The notes under the pieces: generated by a model
Told to the model about the DNA's origin: nothing
The model's input: only the letters and a program-made list of their open reading frames with translations
Database searches by the model: none
Shown here: piece by piece, positions 57,016 to 64,000 of the stretch
Layout: each line of letters starts with the position of its first letter
How positions within the stretch are numbered: position 1 is the stretch's first letter
Origin: Hirsutella rhossiliensis
Lineage: Eukaryota; Ascomycota; Sordariomycetes; Hypocreales; Ophiocordycipitaceae
Length of the DNA: 64,000 nucleotides
Direction: 5' to 3'
Assembly (NCBI RefSeq): GCF_020360975.1
Contig: NW_025408671.1
Location: 744,001 to 808,000 of the forward strand
Position numbers and translations under genes: made by a program

Positions 57016-58440
57016 CGTGCCTTCCCGCCCTCGCTGGGCCTGAAGATCCAGATTTCAGAATGTGCGATCGACGCAGGCAAAAGGCTGACATTCAGAGACC
57101 GTATTTGGGTGCCGGGTGGATCCGGAGAGGAGGGTAACCAGGAGGAAGCTGAGAAAGACCAGTTGAGAACCCGCATTGTGCAGCAGTCGCATGACTCTGT
57201 TGCGACCGGTCATCCCGGCAGGGGTACGCTGGCTATTGTGGCTCGGCGATTCTACTGGCCTGGGCAGTCCCAGCTGGTTCGCCGGTACGTAGCCAATTGC
57301 GACACCTGCGGCAGAGCACACATCTGGCGCCAGTCGAAAAGGGGATTTCTCAAGCCTCTGCCGATTCCAGATCGACCCGAAGCCATTTGTCCATGGACTT
57401 CATCACAGATCTGCCGCCTACTGGACCGAGCAAGGCAAGGTACCTGTGGGTGATTGTGGACAGACTGACAAAGGCTGTGACCCTCGAGGTGATGGACAAC
57501 ATGGAAGCTGAGCCGTGTGCAAACCGTTTTCTCCAGTGTCATTACCGATTTCACGGAATGCCACGGTCCATCGTCAGCGACCGCGGGAGCAACTGGCTAA
57601 GTAGGTTCTGGAAGAGGTTCTGCCGTCTTGCAGGTGTCACGCAGAAATTGAGCACGGCCTATCATCCTCAGACGGACGGAGGGCCAGAGAGAATGAACCA
57701 GGAGATCGAGGCCTACCTGAGAGCCTACGTGTCGTACGTGCAGGACGACTGGGAGAACTGCTCCCTGCCGCGCAGCTGGCACTCAACAATCGTGAATCCG
57801 CAGCGACCAAGATCAGCCCCTTTTCGCTGAGCATGGTTACCACGTCGATCCCATCAGCGTCGAGGAATCGGAAGAGCCACCGAGGCATAGAGAGGAAAGC
57901 AGAGCTGATAGCCTACTCAGTCGCCTGCAGGAGGTCAATGAGTACATGCAAGCAGTGATGGCCTCCTCACAGCAACAACAAGAAGAGGCTGCCAACGCAA
58001 AGCGACAGCCTGCGGAGCGATTTGAAGTTGGTGACAAGGTGTGGCTCTCGATGGCAAACTACAGATCGCCACGACCGTGCAAGAAGCTCGACTGGCTGCA
58101 TCACAAGTACACAGTCACGAAGGTAATTAGTTCGCACGTTGTTGAGCTCGATGTTCGTGGCTCAATTTACCCGCGATTTCATGTTGACCTTTGCGGCGGG
58201 CGCATCAAGATCCGGCTCCTGGCCAAAGGTAGATGACGCACAGCCACCACCGGTACAAGATGAGTCCGGCACGGATCTGTGGGATGTCGACGAGATCCTC
58301 TGCGCGAGATGGAAGAAGCGCGGACGAGGAATTCAGGCAAGCACTAGTGCGATGGACGGGCTACGCAGAGCCGACTTGGGAGCCAGTTGAGTGGTTGCAA
58401 GGAACAATTGCGATGAAGGCATTCGAGGACAAGTACGGGC
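57016..58440 (+). pseudogene. Gypsy integrase with chromodomain, frameshifted
   Basis: Zinc-binding HHCC part: QSHDSVATGHPGRGTL with NCDTCGRAH (57180-57320). Core DDE: MDFITDLPP (Asp at 57396), VSDRGSNW (Asp at 57579), TDGGPERMNQEIEAYL (Glu at 57687). A C-terminal KVWL region (FEVGDKVWLSMANYRS near 58020) precedes a chromodomain (VDEILCARWKKRGRGI, then in another frame LVRWTGYAEPTWEPVEWL, 58281-58420). Chromodomains steer integration to methylated histone H3 chromatin. Frameshifts occur near 57390, 57780 and 58230-58330. Confidence 0.9.
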
Positions 58441-58535
58441 CAATCAAGACCAATGATGGCCCTAGGGAGGTACGAGACGCTGGCAGGAACGCAAGAACCC
58501 CGCAGACGCCGACCTGGTCGGAGGGAAGGGGGTAA

Positions 58536-58768
58536 TGTCACGGGCTGTGCCCGGCTGGTGAACCCGGTTGTACCGGGTCCGGTGGGTCGTGCTCCGGTGG
58601 CAACACCGGCCGCCCGCGGACCCAGAAGCTGCGAGAACATTCCGAGAAGGGCAATATAAGCTCGCACTCGAGGCTACGCCTCGAGTTCAGCTTCTTTTCC
58701 TCCTTAGCTCTAGATAGACAACACCTAGGCACCTGCTTGTTGAATAAACTCCGGGCCAGCCTTTCACA
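58536..58768 (+). repeat. 3' LTR of young Gypsy
   Basis: 233-bp partner of 53353-53588; purine tract GGAGGGAAGGGGG lies directly upstream. Followed by ACAAG. Confidence 0.93.
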
Positions 58769-58773
58769 ACAAG

Positions 58774-59995
58774 GCCATCTTGGAAACTCACCAAAGGAAG
58801 ATGGAGGAACTCCAAGTGGAACTAGAGACGATCAAGGACAGGGACATTTCTCTACGAAAACAAGTAGCAACCCTCGAGTTGAATGCCAATTCGGCCAATA
58901 ATGCACGCGATCGACTCCAAAAGAAGACAGAAACAATGGAGAGAGACTGCATTATACACCGATCTCAGCTCCAGGCGGCTCAAGCTGAACGCGACGATCT
59001 GAGATTGAAGCTGATGCAGGCGAGAGGAGACCTTGGCTCTGGTTTCTTTCATGACGTGGACGAGACTCGAGAGTTAAGACTGTGGGTATCTGGTTTGCCT
59101 TATTAAAATTAAAACGGTTGACTGACGCCTTCTACAGTAGAGAACAGCTGAATTCTCTGGCAGCAGTATCCCACACCATTGTTAAGAATTTCATGTCCGA
59201 CCCCGAGGCTGCAAGGGTGAGCTAGCTGCTACCGTAGTGAGGTTAACAGACATTAACTGACAGTGTCATAGACTTCTAATCCCCCATTGCAAAGCCTGCA
59301 ATCCCGCTTTCCTAGTCTCCCTTTGTCAACTGGGGCTACCAAAGAGGCAGTTCTAATGCGCCGTGCGGCGGGACAGGCCGTCATCTGTGAAGCTCTCTCA
59401 GCGTACATCTTTCGCCCGTTCTACGTCCCGCATGACTTTAAGCAGGCAGCGGACCAGATGCTCGAGTTTTCGAGGAAGAAAAAGAGCTACAACAAGTTTT
59501 CCGCCACCAGGTTACCAAATTCCAAGACGATTCAGAGCTGGAGGCGGCCGCGGAGGCGGTAGTCGATGCTGGAGGTTATATCCTAAGGCTGCTCGATCGG
59601 TTGGTCTCGCGTGCAAATGTGCAAGAGTTCCATCGGCGGGTCGATGAGTTTTTGCGCCGAGCAGCCCAGGTATGGGTTCACGAAGCTCAGCCAGCCAGTG
59701 ATATTGTTCAAGTTACGATTCTCATGGGTGAAGACGAGCATATGGAGAGTTACCCCGATTTTGGAGTTCGCAACGCCGGCAAAGTTGGTATTGCAAACCA
59801 CACAATAGTGGCCACGCTGTTCCCCCGTATCACGATCAACGGCAAGATGCTGCACGGTGGGAAAGTCTTATGGTCAGATTCTCCAGCCACCATCATTGCC
59901 AGGGACCAGAATCCGAGCCCAACTCTAGGGCGCACTGGAACACTCCGGAAGAACGGGCGGCGCAACTCCGTGACCGGACGCCCCGCGACTTGATA
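58774..59995 (+). pseudogene. Coiled-coil protein, 3' part
   Basis: Continues in phase from 53352 with a long coiled coil (KMEELQVELETIKDRDISLR ... QLQAAQAERDDLRLKLMQ) and FFHDVDETREL. After a probable intron ending near 59138 the next exon reads REQLNSLAAVSHTIVKNFM, a second intron starts GTGAGC near 59215, and a third exon gives ALSAYIFRPFYVPHDF. Near 59475 the frame slips by one, resuming EEEKELQQVF and ending VLWSDSPATIIARDQ at about 59910. So besides the Gypsy insertion there is one frameshift. Confidence 0.65.
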
Positions 59996-60575
59996 ATTGG
60001 TCTTGATTTCAGCAATCAGACACGTCAGTGACCATCTAAGCAGGCGGCGCGGCCCCTGAGCGGCTTTCGCAATTTCATGAAAGGCCCGGGAACTGGACCT
60101 TTTCACGGCGCCAACACCCTGTGGACGCTGCCTCGAGCAGAGCGAACTCCCATTGAGTGAATTGGGGAGGTTTGGCTCATCGGGCCGCGACTCCACGCGT
60201 CGTGATTGACGTAGCTCGTAGCCGCCGCAGTTAGGCCGGGACGCCGGCCGCTCTGCCTCTGCTGGCAGGAGTGATGCTGATGGTAGGTATGGTGATATTA
60301 TTCGGTTGCTTGACGACAATTGTGGCTTGAATTTGCGCATGATGGATTGCGTTCATTTCGTTCTCGCTTCGCTCGGCTTCAGTTTCATCATAATTCAGCT
60401 GATACTGTCCAAAGCGACAATACTATTCCTTGTTTTCTCGATCAGCTAGTGACGTACGGGCTTGAGATCGTTGACCCGATGATGCTTTCGTTTTTGCTCT
60501 GCAGGGCATTTCGGAAAAAGCAAGTTTGCACCGCTGTCTTCAATAACAACTCGTCCGTGGCGCGTCCGCACACAC
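59996..60575. other. Intergenic, nothing recognised
   Basis: Between the coiled-coil relic and the LINE. Open frames here overlap on both strands without domains. Confidence 0.35.
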
Positions 60576-60588
60576 GAGTCACGAGTTT

Positions 60589-62255
60589 GGGAAAGGATAT
60601 CTTTACAGCCTTTTCCTATACGAAGAATAAGCTTAGCCCTACCCTTCCAAGTATTTCGTATACAAAGGAAGGGGTAGAAGCTAAAGCAACTACCTTTAAC
60701 GAGAAGTGCGAGGCATTTCTCTCCACACTTTTCCCAGCTCCACCACAGCAACAACAGCAGCAGCAACAGCTTCAAGAACACCTAGAGCGTCTAACGGCCA
60801 GCCCCCAAGAACCCCCTAGACCCCAGAGCCCTCGGAAAGAGCAGCCCCCGGGCTATAAGGGCAGTAAGGCTAAGGGGGCAATATGGGACTGGCCGGACTT
60901 AGAGGATATAGAGGTTAAAAAGGCGATCCTAGGATCCTCCGCAAAGAAAGCTCCCGGGCCAGACACGATTAGTTTCCTCCCACTACAACACGCCTATAGG
61001 GCTATACCTACTATTTTTAATAGAGCCTATAAAGCTCTATTTAGTAGCGGGTATCACCCTAAGGTATAGAAGCAAGCTATAGGCATTATCCTCCCTAAAG
61101 AGAATAAGCCGGACTACTCCATCCGTAAAGCATATAGGGTTATTGCCTTACTTAATTGTCTAGGCAAGACCTTAGAAAGGCTTTTTGCAACCCGGCTAAG
61201 CTACCTAGCTAACACAGCTGGCCTGCTGGGGCTTACGCAACTAGGGGGAAGGAAACAAAGATCTGTGATAGTGTCACGTGCCAGCTGAAGCAGACCTCCG
61301 AGACATTTCGGAGGTAAGCGTTAGAAACGGGAGGATGCTATTATGTTAAAAGGATCCCACCTCTCAAGCGTTGAACAGGCTCTTTAGAGATCAACAATTG
61401 CATCACTGGCCCCCGTTCTTCACTCTCTGTTTCGTTGTGCTCGTGCTCCTTACAGATAGACACAGCCCTCCTCTGTCACACACAGGATATCAGCCTCCAA
61501 CAGGCCGACCCCTACCATCTACACTATGCCAAACACCCACACCAACCATCAACATTATGCACACGTTATAGGCACCTACACTATATGATCAGATGCTTCT
61601 AGTATCTCCCAGCCACTCCTTTATATCATCTATAAAGATGTTGCTCTTTTTCCTTCTAGATAGCTAAATCAAGAGTTCTTCCACTTCCTGATCTTCATGC
61701 TTGCTGCTGCTCTACACCTCGTGCGATATACTCCTTACGCTCTACATCTAAAAAGAACAAGCAGCAAAAAAGAGGGCTATTACTAGTACTCTCTTTCTTG
61801 ACATAAAGGGGGCCTTTGATCACATATCGAAGGAGCGGCTAATAAGAGTTCTAGAAAGGTTCCGCCTTCCTAGAACTCTTATTTGCTAGGTTAGCTGCTT
61901 TATGTTAGAAAGGAAGCTCCAGCTAGCCTTTAAAGGCCAACTCCAGCCACTAAGAGACATATCTATAGGGGTCCTATAAGGCTCCCCTATTAGCCCTATC
62001 CTCTTCCTCCTCTACGTTAGAGATATCCTAGCGGAAAAAGGATACCAGCTGTCCTATATAGACGACTTTAGCGTCTCGATCATATCAGGTTCAGCTAAAA
62101 AGAATGTTAAACAGCTAGAGAGAATAGCTGCTAGCCTCTTTAAACAAGCCTTAGACCAAGGGGTCGAATTCGACTTCGGAAAGACCGAACTTATCCACTT
62201 CTCTAGGCGAAGACAACCTATAGAGGAGGGGATAAAAAAAGGGGACCTACTGTGA
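60589..62255 (+). pseudogene. LINE reverse transcriptase relic
   Basis: Upstream part: a polyglutamine run near 60750, then SSAKKAPGPDTISFLPL (60939), a TAG in place of Trp near 61066, YRVIALLNCLGKTLERLFA near 61140 and TQLGGRKQRS near 61240. After the interrupting block: FLDIKGAFDHISKERL with catalytic Asp at 61800, GSPISPILFLLYVRDIL near 61980 and YIDDF at 62055-62069. Stops are TGG-to-TAG and CAA-to-TAA, RIP-like. This is the RT of a Tad1-type LINE; endonuclease part is lost by truncation. Confidence 0.85.
61265..61740. other. Block interrupting the LINE RT (possible solo LTR)
   Basis: Between GGRKQRS and the KRAITSTLFLD region there is non-coding sequence beginning near TGTGATAGTGTCACG and ending near CGCTCTACA. 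It is LTR-like in style, but neither the ends nor a target duplication could be fixed. Confidence 0.4.
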
Positions 62256-62911
62256 AAGGCATCACTAAACTAGGCATGCAACCAGGTTATGGCCAAATAC
62301 AGTTTATTATCTTAATAAAGAAGAGAAGAAGAGAGGAAGTGTGTCTATCTGGATCCCCTTTTATAATGTGCCCGTAAGCTCAGGGGCTCAGGGGTAGGAG
62401 CAGGGGTTCCTTTCCGGGGTCCCCCTCGGAATTTCAACTCAAAGGGCTTCAGCCCTATAACAGGGTAAACAATAAAGCGTGGAAACAAAAGGACTAACCC
62501 TGTTAATTTTTCCTTACCTATCTCTTTCTTACATACACTACTAGCTATTTAGCTAGTAAAGCTAGCTATTAACTTAGCTAGCTATAGGGGGCTAGCTCCT
62601 ATCGCACGGAGGATGAGCTGAGCAAGCATGAAGATCGGGGACTGAGTAGCTCTTGATTCTCTATCTAAGTGATAGTAAGAAGTTAGCTTCTTATACTTAT
62701 AACGTTAGACTGAGTGGCGATATCGCCACTCAGGCAGCCTAGATAACGATATAATCTAGAAGGTTCGAATCTATCACTAATACGGAATTACGAACTACCA
62801 CGACCTAAAATATAGGCTAACTATGCGAATAGGGGAATTAGACTGTTGAAGACTGATATACCCTATGTGACAGCTCCTGCCGCGTCATAGCTTAGACAGC
62901 TACACACGCGT
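62256..62911 (+). other. LINE 3' untranslated region
   Basis: Non-coding part between the RT and the poly-A. It contains repeated TAGCTAGC motifs (62520-62600), an inverted pair TAACAGGGT/ACCCTGTTA (62459-62515) and the 24-nt palindrome. Confidence 0.55.
62710..62733. repeat. Perfect 24-nt palindrome
   Basis: CTGAGTGGCGAT followed by its exact reverse complement. In RNA it would form a stem without a normal loop or allow self-dimerisation. It lies within the LINE 3' UTR. Confidence 0.8.
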
Positions 62912-62917
62912 AATAAA
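62912..62917 (+). promoter_or_regulatory. Poly-A signal of the LINE
   Basis: AATAAA a few bases before the A run at 62922-62931, as expected for a polyadenylated LINE transcript. Confidence 0.65.
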
Positions 62918-62944
62918 TTTGAAAAAAAAAAGAGTCACGAGTTT

Positions 62945-63141
62945 ATAATAATACAGGACAGATAACTCATCCCCTCGATCCCAGACGGCGGCCAATACAT
63001 ATATTAGCCGCCGGTCTCAGACATGCTCTCAGCTAGACCGGGCGGGATAACATCACTTATCGCTTACCGTAGACCAATAAGAGCACGGGCGTCTAAGGCA
63101 CAGTTTCTACAGCCCTCCTCTACGCTGCAGAGATGCCTAGC
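62945..63141. other. Spacer with hairpin between LINE and Helitron
   Basis: GGCGGC and GCCGCC (62985-63013) could pair across an AT-rich loop. No gene seen. Confidence 0.35.
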
Positions 63142-64000
63142 TCACCCAGCTGCGCGACGCACACCAGCGGGGCTCACCCAGCTCACCCGGGGTCGCGCGA
63201 TTAGCCGGAGCGGGGGAGCCAAGCACGCATTTTCCTCCGCGTCCCGCCCCTGCCTTAGCATCGCGAGGACCTCCTCGATCTCGACCGCACCCTCGTCGTC
63301 CATGGCCCGCTCCGACGGGAGCACCACCTACGCCGTCCGCGTCCTCTCCCGCGCCGACGGCTCGCTTCGCTCTAGCCGCTCACACACCACCGGCGGCACC
63401 CCGTACGGCGGCGCCCCCCGGCTAGCCATCTCCGCCGCGTCGATCTCGACCTCGCCGTAGAGTGGATTGTTCTCCTTAAGCCAGGCTAGCGCCCTCTCCA
63501 CCGCCGACCGCCTTACCGATAGCAGGCCCGATAGGTCGCGCGGCCCGGGCCTCTCGGCACCCTGCCACGAGACGTGGATCTCGTCTATAACCCGGAGCAG
63601 CGGGTATAGCAGCACCTTAGCGGCTAGGCCCTATAGGTCGTTTAGGAATACGGTAATATGGCCCTTAACGTGCCTCGGGTACCTTACGCTCTGCCTCTAG
63701 CTTCCGGGGATACTATACTTCGTTACGAAGCCGTAGCACGAGTTTAGCGAGATAAGCTTCTCCTCGAGCGGCGTAAGGCCCTTTAGCTCGTCAGGGTACG
63801 CGTGCTCGCGGCCGAGCCGCCCGTGGAGGTGCATGGCCGGCGACGCCCCCTCGCGCCCGGCCCATTGCGCGCACTCCGCGTAGACCGGCACCAGCCTGCC
63901 CTCCCGGAAGCAGATTCGGCACCCGAACAGGGACCGCCCGCCCCCCGCAACGTCGCTACGCGACCACCTCTCCCACGCCATCTCCCTCAGCTCCCCCTTA
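63142..64000 (-). pseudogene. Second Helitron, DUF6570 region, runs off the right edge
   Basis: The minus strand reads LTPLEEKLISLNSCYGFVTK (about 63770), RQSVRYPRHVKGHITVF near 63690, VIDEIHVSWQGAERPGPRDL near 63590, ALAWLKENNPLYGEVEIDAAE and REKTRTA-like sequence, ending about 63142. The order equals the N-terminal part of the Helitron protein at 42.9-43.2 kb. TAG stops at about 63700 and 63632 look RIP-like. The piece upstream lies beyond the window; the Rep and helicase parts are missing downstream, so it is truncated. Confidence 0.8.

Larger units (their letters stand above)
53353..58768 (+). mobile_element. Young chromodomain Gypsy element (un-RIPed)
   Basis: LTRs of 236 bp (53353-53588) and 233 bp (58536-58768), TGTCACGGGC to CTTTCACA, differ at only two substitutions and one small indel block. 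The target duplication ACAAG is exact (53348-53352, 58769-58773). Order: gag with CCHC knuckle, protease, RT, RNase H, integrase, chromodomain, i.e. a Ty3/Gypsy chromovirus. There is no RIP signal, so it inserted after, or escaped, RIP. Several single-base frameshifts nevertheless break pol. Confidence 0.95.
60589..62931 (+). mobile_element. 5'-truncated Tad-like LINE with 13-bp TSD and poly-A
   Basis: GAGTCACGAGTTT occurs exactly at 60576-60588 and 62932-62944, the second right after a poly-A run. Between them lies ORF2 of a non-LTR element, starting inside the coding region (KDIFTAFSYTKNK), so it is 5'-truncated in the way LINE insertions usually are. Light RIP is seen. A roughly 470-bp block at about 61265-61740 interrupts the RT. 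Confidence 0.88.

Noticed and set aside
62985..63013. Helitron 3' terminal hairpin
   Set aside because: The stem is present, but no CTRR end follows at the required distance in the Helitron orientation.

Overview
The window looks like an accessory, repeat-rich segment of a filamentous ascomycete (Pezizomycotina) genome, probably Sordariomycete-like. The evidence is strong repeat-induced point mutation (RIP), short fungal introns, a DUF3435 tyrosine-recombinase relic, a Tad-type LINE, a Fot1/pogo-type DNA transposon and fungal Helitrons with DUF6570. I cannot name the species. Almost everything is transposon or pseudogene. The best intact genes are an APH-like phosphotransferase (45.8-47.1 kb, minus) and a small unknown gene (47.8-48.1 kb, plus).

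Region 1 (about 0.5-28.3 kb) is a RIP block in which CpA and TpG are almost gone while CpG is kept, so ATG codons and open frames nearly vanish. Reading through the C-to-T and G-to-A stops shows a nest of retroelements: Copia-A (plus strand, about 0.36-15.87 kb), split by a 1.87-kb gag-only LTR element (TSD AGTTT) and by a 7.8-kb chromodomain Gypsy element on the minus strand (TSD AATTC). The Gypsy element carries an extra antisense ORF with an intron. Next come a minus-strand Copia-B relic broken by a tandem LTR-leader array, a DUF3435/C2H2 gene relic (20.3-22.8 kb), and Copia-C (23.1-29.1 kb), inside which the RIP signal fades out.

Region 2 (29.1-41.5 kb) holds a 2.8-kb pogo-type element with 101-bp TIRs and TA duplications, a Cys-rich small ORF, a kinase-like gene broken only by three TAG codons, several lightly RIPed unknown genes including a multi-pass membrane protein, and a degraded C2H2 zinc-finger gene.

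Region 3 (41.5-53 kb) mixes Helitron pieces (Rep/HUH part on plus, helicase C-terminus on minus), a 776-bp hAT-like element inserted in the helicase, the two best genes, and a second copy of an acidic unknown gene.

Region 4 (53-64 kb) has a conserved-looking coiled-coil gene split in frame by a young, un-RIPed chromodomain Gypsy element (TSD ACAAG, near-identical LTRs), a 5'-truncated Tad-like LINE with a 13-bp TSD and poly-A, and a second Helitron running off the right edge. The genes show no sign of an operon or shared pathway; the common theme is repeated transposon invasion and RIP defence.
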